Below, piece by piece: positions 37,091-45,256 of a stretch of 64,000 nt of DNA. How positions within the stretch are numbered: position 1 is the stretch's first letter; each line of letters opens with the position of its first letter. Position numbers and translations under genes: made by a program. The stretch is taken from contig NZ_CP080519.1 of NCBI RefSeq assembly GCF_019468465.1, forward strand, positions 8,487,001 through 8,551,000. Reading direction: 5' to 3'. This DNA is from Amycolatopsis sp. DSM 110486 (GTDB lineage Bacteria; Actinomycetota; Actinomycetes; Mycobacteriales; Pseudonocardiaceae). Under the pieces are notes generated by a model, which worked only from the letters and a program-made list of their open reading frames with translations, was not told where the DNA came from and searched no databases.

Positions 37091-37855
37091 ATGCCGGCCT
37101 GCCGGGTGGGGCTCTCGGCCTCCGTCGGGATCCCCACCGGCGACTCCATTGCCCCTGGGACGTGGGTCGCCCGAGAGGACTCACTCGGCTGGTTCACTTC
37201 GGGCAGCCCGAGCTACATCACGGTCGGCCTCGACGGGTATTACCAGCTCACCTACCACAGCACGGCCGGCGAGCTCGCGTCCGGCGCGACCGCCGCGAGC
37301 AAGATCCTGCGTAACGGCACCGTCGTGAGCTGCTTATCTGTCGCCTCCGACCTGGTGGTCTCGTCTGGTGCCGTGGAGGGGTGCGTCCAGAACTGCTTCC
37401 GGCCGAGAATCCAGCTCGCCGTCGGGGACAAGATCTACTGGAACAACTACGTCTCCACGATCGGCGCCACACTCGGCGCGTCGAGCCTCACCGCCGCTTC
37501 CTCCACCTCATTGGGGTTCAGCTCCCGCACCGCGGAGACGGGCGGCCATCTCCGCCATGACCACGTGGAGTTCGTCGAGAAGCTCAGCCGCCTTCGTCGT
37601 GAGCGCATCAACCTCTTCCGGCTCGTACTCACGGGGAACGCATTCGTCGTCGGGCTTCCTTGGGGTCACTGGGAACCTCGCTGGCTCGGATCAGCTCCTG
37701 GAGGATCGGGATCATCTGCTGGAGCGCCTGGATTTAAGGTGGCCTGGCACACGCAACTTTTGCGACATTCGAACAGATGTTCTAGCTTCGTGGTACCTGG
37801 CGGCCGGGAGGGGAAGTCCCGGCCGCCGGACCTCGCCGTTCAGGGGGACCGATGA
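37091..37855 (+). CDS. Phage-like structural protein
   Basis: A frame of 254 codons of which about the first 150 look real: ACRVGLSASVGIPTGDSIAP, WVAREDSLGWF, then the strand-rich VGLDGYYQLTYHSTAGELAS and FRPRIQLAVGDKIYWNNYVS. The alternating G-x-Y-x-L strands and a terminal SLTAASSTSLGFS are typical of C1q-like or receptor-binding modules at the end of actinophage tail proteins. After about 37,545 the frame looks like antisense of another small gene, so the real protein has probably lost its end. Confidence 0.5.
   Translation: MPACRVGLSASVGIPTGDSIAPGTWVAREDSLGWFTSGSPSYITVGLDGYYQLTYHSTAGELASGATAASKILRNGTVVSCLSVASDLVVSSGAVEGCVQNCFRPRIQLAVGDKIYWNNYVSTIGATLGASSLTAASSTSLGFSSRTAETGGHLRHDHVEFVEKLSRLRRERINLFRLVLTGNAFVVGLPWGHWEPRWLGSAPGGSGSSAGAPGFKVAWHTQLLRHSNRCSSFVVPGGREGKSRPPDLAVQGDR
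37508..37669 (-). CDS. Small acidic helical protein, possibly phage-derived
   Basis: A GTG at 37669 opens a 53-residue frame: TPRKPDDECVPREYEPEEVD, then ALTTKAAELLDELHVVMAEM with AARLRGAGAEPQ. It is acidic with a clear amphipathic helix. Just upstream a different frame reads MIPILQELIRASEVPSDPKE and merges here if one base is shifted, so the original protein may have been about 75 residues. It overlaps the tail of the phage-like frame on the other strand. Confidence 0.4.
   Translation of the reverse strand: MTPRKPDDECVPREYEPEEVDALTTKAAELLDELHVVMAEMAARLRGAGAEPQ
37770..37783. promoter_or_regulatory. LexA-type SOS box
   Basis: CGAACAGATGTTCT matches the actinobacterial/Bacillus LexA core GAAC-N4-GTTC exactly, with CG at the left flank. 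It lies between the minus-strand small gene ending at 37508 and the plus-strand gene at 37855. A LexA box among phage-like genes suggests SOS control of prophage functions. Confidence 0.5.
37799..37827 (+). terminator. 11-bp perfect hairpin
   Basis: GGCGGCCGGGA pairs with TCCCGGCCGCC across a 7-base loop between the phage-like frame and the next small gene. There is no T-tract. Confidence 0.4.
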
Positions 37856-38073
37856 TGCCGACCATGTCCGCTCGCCGGTGGCTTGTCCACGCATGGGAAG
37901 ACCGTCACGGCGAACTACGGCTCGACGGCACGAGCTGCCCGTTGCACGATCTCGCGCGGCTACGGCGGGGCGGGTACACGCACGGGTGGATGCTCACCCC
38001 CGCCGGGCGTGCCGAACGCGAGAGGATCCGCGCGCAGTCACAGCGACTGTGGAGGATGTCCAAAGACACCTGA
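37855..38073 (+). CDS. Small hypothetical protein
   Basis: A 72-residue basic protein: SARRWLVHAWEDRHGELRLD, CPLHDLARLRRGGYTHGWML, TPAGRAERERIRAQSQRLWR. GGGGGA lies 6 bases before the ATG at 37855. Codon usage is typical of the region. It follows phage-like sequence and a LexA-type box. No family is recognised. Confidence 0.5.
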   Translation: MPTMSARRWLVHAWEDRHGELRLDGTSCPLHDLARLRRGGYTHGWMLTPAGRAERERIRAQSQRLWRMSKDT

Positions 38074-38093
38074 GACGGCCGGGCTTTCCTTTG

Positions 38094-38999
38094 CTACTTG
38101 GTCAGGCGGTAGCGCGCGTAGACCCTCGCCGCCGCGCTGAGCCCGCTCGATCCGGGAAACGGTGAGGTCGCGCCGCGATAGCTCCACAAACCGGCGACGT
38201 AGCAGGCGAACGCGGCGACGGCTTTGTCCGTCCCGGACCAGGTGGGCGCGGTCTCGGCCCACCGTTCCGCCGCCGCCGGCGCGTGGCCGGCCGCGACTAG
38301 CCGGATCACGAGGAACGCCACGTCCACCCACGGCGCACCAGCTGCGGGCCGGCCCCAGTCGATTACCCGCACGCCACCTGCCGCATCGTTGATCAGGAAC
38401 TGGTGCTCGTGGAGATCGGTGTGGAGTAGGGCCGCCCCGTCCAGCAGCTCCGGGGTGAGGGCAGACCACTGCGTCATCGCTGCGATGTCCCAGCCGGCCA
38501 CCTCGTCGGGCTCGATCCGGTCGAGCTTCTCCCACCAGTCCGACGAAGCCCACCGCTGGCTGAGGGGCTGTGCCCAGCCAGCGGGACGACTGCCGATCTC
38601 CGCCATGGTGGCGGAGATGACGCCGAGGTCAGCCGAGTCCGGAGACAGGTCTGCGGGCCGGCCCTCGACGAACTCAGAGCCGACGATTAACCAATCCGGC
38701 TCGACGTCTTCGCTGAATTTGGTCGCTGGGGCGATCCCGGGCGCCAGCTCGCCGGCGGCAGCTTCGTTGCGCAGCCATCGCATCCGCGGACTGACGCCCG
38801 TCACGCCCTTCAGGAACACGTCACCCGAGCTGCCCCGGACGACGACAGCCAGGTTGCAGTTCTGGCCCTCGCCGACCTCCCGGACGACGGTGACGTCACC
38901 GAGGTGCACATGGACTGCATCCCGGACGGCGTCGGGCAATGCGTCCCATCCCGAACTCGCGCCCGACTTCGTCAGGCGAGCGGGGTTGCCGCAGGGCAT
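38094..38999 (-). CDS. Aminoglycoside-phosphotransferase-family kinase
   Basis: A 301-residue APH-type small-molecule kinase. The catalytic Brenner-type motif reads ALLHTDLHEHQFLI and the metal-binding DFG-equivalent VRVIDWGRPAAGAPWVDVAF. The N-terminal lobe has VREVGEGQNCNLAVVV with the lysine in DVFLKGV. Members phosphorylate aminoglycosides, macrolides, homoserine or other hydroxylated compounds; the substrate cannot be told. It is alone on the minus strand, ends 20 bases from the small gene at 38073, and is probably monocistronic. Confidence 0.88.
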   Translation of the reverse strand: MPCGNPARLTKSGASSGWDALPDAVRDAVHVHLGDVTVVREVGEGQNCNLAVVVRGSSGDVFLKGVTGVSPRMRWLRNEAAAGELAPGIAPATKFSEDVEPDWLIVGSEFVEGRPADLSPDSADLGVISATMAEIGSRPAGWAQPLSQRWASSDWWEKLDRIEPDEVAGWDIAAMTQWSALTPELLDGAALLHTDLHEHQFLINDAAGGVRVIDWGRPAAGAPWVDVAFLVIRLVAAGHAPAAAERWAETAPTWSGTDKAVAAFACYVAGLWSYRGATSPFPGSSGLSAAARVYARYRLTK

Positions 39000-39287
39000 T
39001 CGACCGGCTGATGTTGCAGTGGCCGGATGCTGCGAACTGTGAGGACAAACGACGGCTGCTACGGTTCGTGGCTACCGCTGCCGGCGAACGTCGGGTCGTA
39101 GACGGGGTGCTACCGCGCTCCAGGGTCTGGATTGTCGGCTGAGGAGGCAGCGTCACCGCACCGTCGGCTGGGGTGATCGGCAGGCGGCGAGACGTCGTCT
39201 TCGTGGAGGCTTGCCGTGACACCGTCAAGCTGTACACATTTCCTCGCAGAAGTGGACAAACTACACTCCTCTTAATGGGGGATATGA

Positions 39288-39602
39288 GTGGTAGAACGCG
39301 ACCGTTATATGCAAAAGAGAACCGGCCTTCATCGAGGGGATCGTGTTCGTATTCGAGTTACTGGTCACAGGGATAGGTTCGGTGTGGATGTAGACGTCAT
39401 TTCTCGGAAGCCATTTTATCCTGCATTTATTGATGCAGCGATAATCTCCGACGAGGCACCGTGGCTATCGCAGGACAAGTTTCCGGAAGTGGGCACGGAA
39501 ATGGATGCTGTAGTGGTGGCGTTTATGCTTGGTGGTGAGCTGCGTTTGGACTCGAGAAAATCAATAGTAATGAAGTGGGAGAAGGATTCAGGGGGTCTAT
39601 AA
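39288..39602 (+). CDS. Small S1/OB-like protein in AT-rich DNA
   Basis: A 104-residue protein: TGLHRGDRVRIRVTGHRDRF, GVDVDVISRKPFYPAFIDAA, then FPEVGTEMDAVVVAFMLGGE with LRLDSR. The G-D-x-V-x-x-x-V...GV-x-V-D and T-x-x-x-A-V-V pattern is that of an S1-type OB fold. GC content is visibly far below the neighbourhood (runs such as TTTATCCTGCATTTATTGAT), so it was probably acquired recently. Start GTG at 39288 or ATG at 39309. Similar small proteins often sit in toxin-immunity loci, but no role is shown here. Confidence 0.6.
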   Translation: MVERDRYMQKRTGLHRGDRVRIRVTGHRDRFGVDVDVISRKPFYPAFIDAAIISDEAPWLSQDKFPEVGTEMDAVVVAFMLGGELRLDSRKSIVMKWEKDSGGL

Positions 39603-39639
39603 CCGATCAGCGGCATAGACAGATGTTCTGCGTGTCGGT

Positions 39640-39945
39640 GCTCGACGAAGGAACGTCCCCCTGATGCGCTGTCGGGCTTGGTGTCCCATCGCAGGAGGAG
39701 GACGCTTGCGGTGAGGTGGCCGGCCTGTGCGGCTAGGTGGCGCAGGCATTCACGCACGGCGTCGTAGCGGATGGGCGGGCCGGAGCTACGGCTGGTCCTG
39801 ATGCCGTGTTGGCCGATCATGTTGGCGACCCAGGTATCGGGCGTGACTTGGACGAGCTGTGTTGCTCCGAGCTCGAAGTCGGTGCGGGCCTGGTCGCGGT
39901 GCCAGCGACGGTCGGCAGCTTCAGGCTCCGGCCACCGCGTGGAGA
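39640..39945 (-). pseudogene. Macro-domain (ADP-ribose binding) protein fragment
   Basis: The middle of a macrodomain protein: ARTDFELGATQLVQVTPDTW, VANMIGQHGIRTSRSSGPPI, then RYDAVRECLRHLAAQAGHLT. In complete homologues this is followed by a conserved MPRIGCGLAGG loop, but here the frame continues LLLRWDTKPDSASGG. A stop lies upstream near 39,950 and no start codon is visible. Both ends are lost, so this is a remnant. Confidence 0.65.
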
Positions 39946-40040
39946 TCGCTCAACGCGTCGGGGCGGTTTTCTCGTTTCCGGGGACACATCCGCCGCAGCG
40001 CCGCGGCCGGACGTGAACCGGTCCGCGGCGCTGCGGTGGA

Positions 40041-40646
40041 TTACAGGCGGCCTTCGAGGGTTTTCATCACTGCGGTGTATTCGGCGCGCATGGTGCCGTC
40101 GGGAGGATTTACCAGGGAGATCGTCGCGAGGCGGGTCTCACCATGGCTCGACTTGGCGACCACGATGTCGGTGCCGCCGTCCTTGGTGTCGCAGTACATC
40201 GCGGCTTCGTAGAGGGACTGCACGTCATCTGCGCAGGACTCGCTGAACAGCTGCAGCGCCTTCTGCGGGGAGACCAGCGACGGCACACCGCCGACCGTCA
40301 GGGTTCCCAGGTGGGTCCCGGGGGGATCGGCGAGGCGGTACTCGCAGTTGTAGGCGGTGAACTGGTCTTGGTGTGTCTGGGGCTGTTCACTGCTGGCGTC
40401 GACGTCCGTGTCATCGAACGTCTTCGCGAACTCCGCCGGGGACAAGAACGGGCACGCCGCACTGAGGTGTGCCGGAGAAACCGCCGGCACGAACGGCGCC
40501 GGGGGAGGGGCGCTGCTGCTGGTGGTGGTCGGCAGGCTGCTGCTGGAAGCCGGCGCCGCCGCCACAGCTCCGCTCCCACCGTTCGAGCACCCTGCGGCAG
40601 CCGCCGCCACGAAGGCGACGGCGATGAATCTTCGAGACAAACGCAT
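40041..40646 (-). CDS. DUF3558-like lipoprotein
   Basis: A 201-residue lipoprotein: MRLSRRFIAVAFVAAAAAGC sets the lipobox with Cys20, followed by a low-complexity Ser/Pro/Thr linker. The globular part reads ACPFLSPAEFAKTFDD, NCEYRLADPPGTHLGTLTVG and MYCDTKDGGTDIVVAKSSHG, with paired cysteines, as in DUF3558-type lipoproteins of mycolic-acid and related actinomycetes. Function is unknown. The ATG at 40646 is chosen because the signal peptide begins there; the frame is open much further upstream without protein-like sequence. Confidence 0.85.
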   Translation of the reverse strand: MRLSRRFIAVAFVAAAAAGCSNGGSGAVAAAPASSSSLPTTTSSSAPPPAPFVPAVSPAHLSAACPFLSPAEFAKTFDDTDVDASSEQPQTHQDQFTAYNCEYRLADPPGTHLGTLTVGGVPSLVSPQKALQLFSESCADDVQSLYEAAMYCDTKDGGTDIVVAKSSHGETRLATISLVNPPDGTMRAEYTAVMKTLEGRL

Positions 40647-40796
40647 GGCCTGAATCCTGCCGGACGTTCCCGGAATTCCCGCTGTCGGAGATCCACTCGT
40701 GATCACCGGGAGTGGCGATTTGGGAGACTTGTCCGCTGTGCGTAACATTTGCGCGATCTGGACCGGATTGCACGAGGGGACCGGCAGGATGAGGTG

Positions 40797-41279
40797 ATGC
40801 CGGATCTGCTCTGGGACGAGGTCAGAAGCCTCTTCGATCCCCACCTGATGGGCGCGCTTCCCAACGTCTCGGTAGCCGACGCGTCGGCCGAGGACTGGCA
40901 AGCAGTGTTCGACCTCGTGCGGTCACGGGGGTGGGCGTGGGAGTACCGGCTGGACGATGTCGTCACGCCGTTGCCCAAGGCGGTCGAAGCGTTGGGTCAT
41001 CCGGTCGATGCGGAGCTGCGGGTTTGGCCGGCCACGGGCGTGCTGGCGATCTTCCGGACCTACTCGCCTGATCAGATCGACTTTGACGTCGACCTACGGG
41101 AGTTGCAGGGCCAGACCGGAGTGAACGTCTTGTGCGACTTGCTACGCGCGATCGGCCAGACGCTCGGGAAGCCGGTGCTGCTGACCCCTGAAGGAGACTC
41201 AGGGCAAGCGGTCCTCGGGTTCGATCCGCGCGTGGACCGTGTCGTTCTCATGGCCGACCCCGATCCGCGAACCCGCTGA
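40797..41279 (+). CDS. Hypothetical protein, immunity-like
   Basis: A 160-residue soluble acidic protein: MPDLLWDEVRSLFDPHLMGA, SVADASAEDWQAVFDLVRSR, LRVWPATGVLAIFRTYSPDQ, then FDVDLRELQGQTGVNVLCDL. AGGATGAGGTG precedes the ATG. Similar architecture (short helices, then two strands with Trp and a terminal LIGFDPRVDRVVL-like end) is common among actinobacterial proteins encoded near polymorphic toxins. I cannot assign a family. Confidence 0.7.
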   Translation: MPDLLWDEVRSLFDPHLMGALPNVSVADASAEDWQAVFDLVRSRGWAWEYRLDDVVTPLPKAVEALGHPVDAELRVWPATGVLAIFRTYSPDQIDFDVDLRELQGQTGVNVLCDLLRAIGQTLGKPVLLTPEGDSGQAVLGFDPRVDRVVLMADPDPRTR

Positions 41280-41368
41280 CGAAGTCGAAGTCCCCTCGGG
41301 CTGGGCGGGCACTCGCTTCTGCGGCGTGCTGATGGGCAGCGTGTTGCGTCGAGGATCGGCTCGCAACC

Positions 41369-42271
41369 TCAGGTGTTGTGTCCGTCGGACCACCTTCGCT
41401 TGCCGCCGAGGCGTTGGTAGCGCTGGCGCATTCCCTGGCGGCTCAAGCCCTGTGCGGCGCCCAGCGATTCGAAAGTCTCGCGACCTGGCAGCCGGCGTCC
41501 TTCGTGCCGCCGCCGAACGTGCTGCTCGTCGTCAACGACCAAATTCCTCGCGGATCTTCTCGGCCGCGACGGCGCTAGGCGGTGGAACTCGGCAACGCCT
41601 TCGGCTGTGGTGGTGTCCACTGCGACGCGGTAGGCGGTGGCGTCGCTCGTCATCTCCCGGCTGTGCTCGCCGTTGGCGTACTCGGCCGTGAGGCGGAGCA
41701 CGCCGCGACTCGGGTGCACGCGCGCGTAGGACGCGTCAGACACGTCCGGCAGGAAGAGGCCGATGGTCCTGCTGTTCGGCGCGGGCTTGAAGATTGCTTG
41801 GCGCTCGCCCAGCTCGGTCACACACATGTCGTGGACCGCCTGCTGTCGGGCAGTGGTGACGCGGACCCGGATGTGGTTGATCAAAGTGTCCGGCAACGCT
41901 TCGGCTCCGGTGCCATTCGCCGTTGGAATGGGCAGGTCCAGGCTCTCGGCCAGGTGCAATAAAGGAACTTTGACCTCGGGCGGGGTTTTGTCCGGGCGCC
42001 AGCCGCGCCAGGCGGTGTGGCGCAGGCGGTGTTCGCGCGGGGTGAACTGCCGGTAGACGACCTCGCCGACCAGCCTCGGTTCCACCCACCGCGCACCGCG
42101 CGCGCGATCGCGCGGCACCTCGTTCGCGAACGGGCTCGTCTCCCGGGCCAGCGGGGCGAGCTTCTTCTGGGCGTCGAGCAGGGCCTGGTGGGTGAAGCCG
42201 GCGCCAACGTCGCCGATACAGACCAAATCGCCCGTGGCGGGGTCGTGCGCGCCGAGCAACAGCCCGCCCAT
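41369..42271 (-). pseudogene. Chimera: ATP-dependent DNA ligase C-terminus fused to an unrelated HTH-containing region
   Basis: Codons 1-99 (41975-42271) are the OB-fold end of an ATP-dependent DNA ligase: LLLGAHDPATGDLVCIGDVG, TSPFANEVPRDRARGARWVE, GEVVYRQFTPREHRLRHTAW. The adenylation domain with KxDG is absent. The rest (200 residues) is unrelated: LHLAESLDLPIPTANGTGAE, INHIRVRVTTARQQAVHDMC and a final GRETFESLGAAQGLSRQGMR helix-turn-helix-like end. Near 41,575 a one-base shift would give VAAEKIREEFGR and a stop, so the tail may be frameshifted. The junction is probably a recombination scar. Confidence 0.65.
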
Positions 42272-42402
42272 CAGGCCCTCGCGGCTGCCCGTACCCGGTG
42301 CTGGCAGGGCGACATGTCTGAACGTGTCGAATGCATCCCACCCTCAATCTGCGAGGCTTCGTGCGGTTCAGCTCATGCGGGATGTGCGGGGCGTAGCTCA
42401 GG

Positions 42403-43032
42403 TTGGGGCGGACAGACTGGTTGGCAGCGTGGGACAGCAACTCGTGTGACTTCAGTCGCGAGGTGGCTTATGGTGCCCCGGTGGTGGTGTTCGACGACGG
42501 TGTCCGGGGGACGCATCCGGAAGATTTTCAGCTGCTTCACAACGGGCATCTGCATCTGTTCCGACACGTGTGGGCGTTGTCTCGCCTCGTGACTGATCTT
42601 GCCGGGCTGGGGTATGAGGTCGTCGAGGTGGATGCGGCGTCGTGCGATGGTGCGGACGCCCTGCGCGACGCGGTGATTGCAGCGATCGCTGATTGGCCGA
42701 GTGACTACGGTCGTGACAGCTGGCCGGGTTTCAACGACGGCTTGATGGACTACTTGCTCACTGCGGAGCGTCCGCTCTTGGTCCTGACCCTGAAGGGTCT
42801 CGACCAGGTCCGGAGCAAGGACGAGGCCTCTATGTTGGCCCTGCTGGAACTCTTGGCATCGATCGCCCGATGGCATCTGCTGTTTGGTCGGCGGCTGATC
42901 TGCCTCATCGGAACCGATGACATCGAGTTCGACGTCGGTGCGCTGGGCGGCGAGCACCCCTTCTGGAGCCGCCACGAGTTTCTGCTCGCTCATCGCACGG
43001 GCGAACGCCTCCCGCCTTGGATCGCGTCCTGA
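42403..43032 (+). CDS. Barstar-fold protein
   Basis: A 209-residue frame from TTG at 42403 (a later start is possible). The C-terminal 150 residues fit the barstar fold: GYEVVEVDAASCDGADALRD, AVIAAIADWPSDYGRDSWPG, FNDGLMDYLLTAERPLLVLT, with the YGxxxxxFNDxLxD helix in place of the barstar YGxNLDALWD. Barstar proteins inhibit secreted ribonucleases, so this is a candidate immunity protein, although no toxin lies beside it. It overlaps a 62-residue gene by 16 bases. Confidence 0.7.
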   Translation: MGRTDWLAAWDSNSCDFSREVAYGAPVVVFDDGVRGTHPEDFQLLHNGHLHLFRHVWALSRLVTDLAGLGYEVVEVDAASCDGADALRDAVIAAIADWPSDYGRDSWPGFNDGLMDYLLTAERPLLVLTLKGLDQVRSKDEASMLALLELLASIARWHLLFGRRLICLIGTDDIEFDVGALGGEHPFWSRHEFLLAHRTGERLPPWIAS

Positions 43033-43205
43033 TCTCGCCCAAGCGGCTGTGTGAGATGGGCATTCCGTTCACCTCGGCTGAGGCGCGGACCTGGTGGGTG
43101 GACGGAGCCTGCCGGCTGGTCGGTCCCCATCCTGACACCCCGGACGACCTGCCGGACACCGACATCGACCTCGCGGCCATCGAACCGGGCCGCGCGATCA
43201 GCTGA
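43017..43205 (+). CDS. Small hypothetical protein coupled to the barstar-like gene
   Basis: A 62-residue protein: LISPKRLCEMGIPFTSAEAR, then TWWVDGACRLVGPHPDTPDD and an acidic end. It starts (TTG) inside the last codons of the barstar-like gene, so translation is coupled. The TWWxDGxCRLVGPHPDTPDD stretch looks conserved and natural. No family is known to me. Confidence 0.6.
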   Translation: MDRVLISPKRLCEMGIPFTSAEARTWWVDGACRLVGPHPDTPDDLPDTDIDLAAIEPGRAIS

Positions 43206-43222
43206 TCATCGTGTAGCGCCGG

Positions 43223-43999
43223 TCACTGGCCCATTTCCTTGCGGATCTGGGCCAGCCGGTCGGCCGGATCAACCTTGGGGGCCTTGCTCCGCGCGGGCAT
43301 TTCGGTGGTGGCCGGGGCCGGGGTCTCGATCGTGGTCGTCGGCGGCTCGATCACCGGCACGGCGGCGATCACAGGAGTCGGAGCCGCGGCCTTGACCTGC
43401 CGCTTGCGCCGATCCCGGAAGATCCAGCCACCGGCCAAGCCGGCGGCGAAGCCGAACGCGTGGCCCTGCCAGTCGATGCCGTCGGTCGGCAGCAGGACCG
43501 TGAACTGGTAGGCGAAGCACAAGCCCATGACCAGGCCCAGGACAATGTCGATGAGGTGCCGGTCGAACAGCCCGCGCACGAGGATGTACCCGAAGTAACC
43601 GAACACCACGCCACTGGCACCCGCCGCGACCGAGTTCGGCTCGTTGGTCAGCCAGGCGCCGAGTCCGGCGACCACGACGATCAATGTGGTCACCCAGAAG
43701 AACTTCCGCACGCCGCGATAGGCCGACAGGAAGCCGAAGATGAAGAGCGGGCCGGAGTTGCCCTCGATATGCGCCCAGCTGAAGTGCAGGAACGGGGCAC
43801 TGATGATGTCCGGGAGCGAGGTGACGTCGCGGGCGCGGATGCCGTAGTGCTGGCTGAGCTGGTAACTGTCGATGGCGTTGAAGATCTGGATGATCCAGAT
43901 GAGGGCCAGGAAGCCGACCATCACCCACAACGCGCGCCGCGCCTCGGCGATCATGATCACGGGATCAGCGGCCTCCGGCTGTCTTCCGCTCTTGCTCAT
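43223..43999 (-). CDS. Rhomboid-family intramembrane serine protease
   Basis: A 258-residue protein with six predicted helices. The catalytic dyad is visible: Ser in AAGASGVVFGYFGY and His in WQGHAFGFAAGL. The HFSWAHIEGNSGPLFIFGFL loop is typical of actinobacterial rhomboids. A charged C-terminal tail (about 70 residues, rich in Ala, Thr and Pro) extends into the cytoplasm. GGAGG lies 5 bases before the ATG at 43999. Rhomboids cut membrane-tethered substrates; none can be named here. Confidence 0.88.
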   Translation of the reverse strand: MSKSGRQPEAADPVIMIAEARRALWVMVGFLALIWIIQIFNAIDSYQLSQHYGIRARDVTSLPDIISAPFLHFSWAHIEGNSGPLFIFGFLSAYRGVRKFFWVTTLIVVVAGLGAWLTNEPNSVAAGASGVVFGYFGYILVRGLFDRHLIDIVLGLVMGLCFAYQFTVLLPTDGIDWQGHAFGFAAGLAGGWIFRDRRKRQVKAAAPTPVIAAVPVIEPPTTTIETPAPATTEMPARSKAPKVDPADRLAQIRKEMGQ

Positions 44000-44171
44000 G
44001 CCGACCTCCACAACCCACCCCCGGCGCCGACCTGGCGCACGAGCCTCAGGGTAGCCGCCCGTGCTGGTTGTCCAGTCACTGCACGTAAAGGTGACCTCCG
44101 CACGGCGTGGGGTTGGTTTCAATTATCAGTGAAGTCATAGTCACAAAAATGGTGTCCGTTGTGGACTCCGG

Positions 44172-44340
44172 TCAGGCGTCCGGGGCCAGGCGGACGATTC
44201 GGTGGTCCTGGGCGGCCAGGCGGGCGGCTTCGATGACGCGCATGGTCTGGATGGCGTCGGCCGGGTCGACCGGGAATGCGGCCGCGCCGCGGAGGGCTTG
44301 TCTCGCCCAGCCTCCGGCTCGCAGCACGGCGGGGGTTCCT
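44172..44340 (-). pseudogene. C-terminal tail of a Gfo/Idh/MocA oxidoreductase
   Basis: The frame ends FPVDPADAIQTMRVIEAARL, then AAQDHRIVRLAPDA. This is the final helix of Gfo/Idh/MocA-family dehydrogenases (DAVxTMRVIEAAxxSAxxxRxV). The nucleotide-binding and catalytic parts are missing. Confidence 0.65.
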
Positions 44341-45099
44341 GAACGTCGGGAACGGCGTTCATTACGGCGCCCAATATCAAGTCCAGGTAGCGCTACCACG
44401 TCGGTGATCTGTCAGCAGCCCATCGGTTCACGAGGCATCTGCCTGGGCCGCTGAGACCTCGAGTTTCCTAGGCCAGATGACGACATCAGATGGCAGGCGA
44501 ACGTCGCATATCAGCTGTCGGACCGCAGTTGCGCTATTTGGTCCTTTGCCGAACTTGGCTCTATGGGATCAAGGCGCCGCCGTCGGCGGCGCGTAGTCGC
44601 CGAGCGTTCGGCGGGCTCGCCCAGTGCGGCACGGACGGCCTGCCGCTCCGCTTCGGCCGCCGGCCGCGGGCGGCCCGCCGAAAGGAGCGTTGGGCAGCGC
44701 GCCGTCGTCGACGGCGAGAGATCCGTAGAGGCGCATACCGGCATATACGGCCGAGCCACGAAGCGCGTTACAGGCCGGTACGAGATCGTGACCGTCCGCT
44801 TCCTCGATCATTGATCGTTTAACACCGGCTCGCCGCCATCAAGGGCGCCTTCGGCGTCGCTGCGCGATGGCCGCACGCGTCCACCCTTGACACCGTCGAG
44901 CCGGCGCTAACGGAGGCGGGGACGAGGAGGACGGGGAGCCTGGGCGCGGCCGAGAGGGCGAGCGCGCGAATCAGGGCTGGGCCGTCGTGGGGCCGTCAGA
45001 CGTCAAGATCGGTCCGGACGCGACCGGACGGGATGAGACACAAAACAGCAGGTCAGAGGCGGTTTACCAAGGAGCTTCCCGAGGTGGCCCCGACCGCCT
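44341..45099. other. Gene-free stretch
   Basis: About 760 bases. It contains an 8-3-8 palindrome, GCGCCGCC-GTC-GGCGGCGC (44574-44592), but no gene that I can support on either strand. Confidence 0.4.
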
Positions 45100-45256
45100 G
45101 GATAGTTCATCGAGAAGGTCTCCGGGAAGCTGTCTTCGCGCCCGAAGCTGGATCTGATGCTGGACAAGCTCCGCGCCGGCGACGAGGTCGTGGTGACCCG
45201 GCTCAAGCGCATCGGCCGGTCCCAGCAGCACCTGCTCGAGCAGGTACTCGAGCTGG
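45100..45256 (+). pseudogene. N-terminal fragment of a serine resolvase/invertase
   Basis: The frame reads FIEKVSGKLSSRPKLDLMLD, then KLRAGDEVVVTRLKRIGRSQ with QHLLEQVLELG. This is the resolvase segment containing the conserved R-L-x-R-x-G-R-S motif. The first 35 residues with the nucleophilic serine are missing, and the frame runs straight into the first CRISPR repeat. A C-terminal half of such an enzyme lies 3.5 kb away at 48790-49398. Confidence 0.75.

Noticed and set aside
44490-44822. Possible basic protein of about 110 residues
   Set aside because: Composition is almost only Arg, Ala, Gly and Ser; other frames are equally open. No support for coding.
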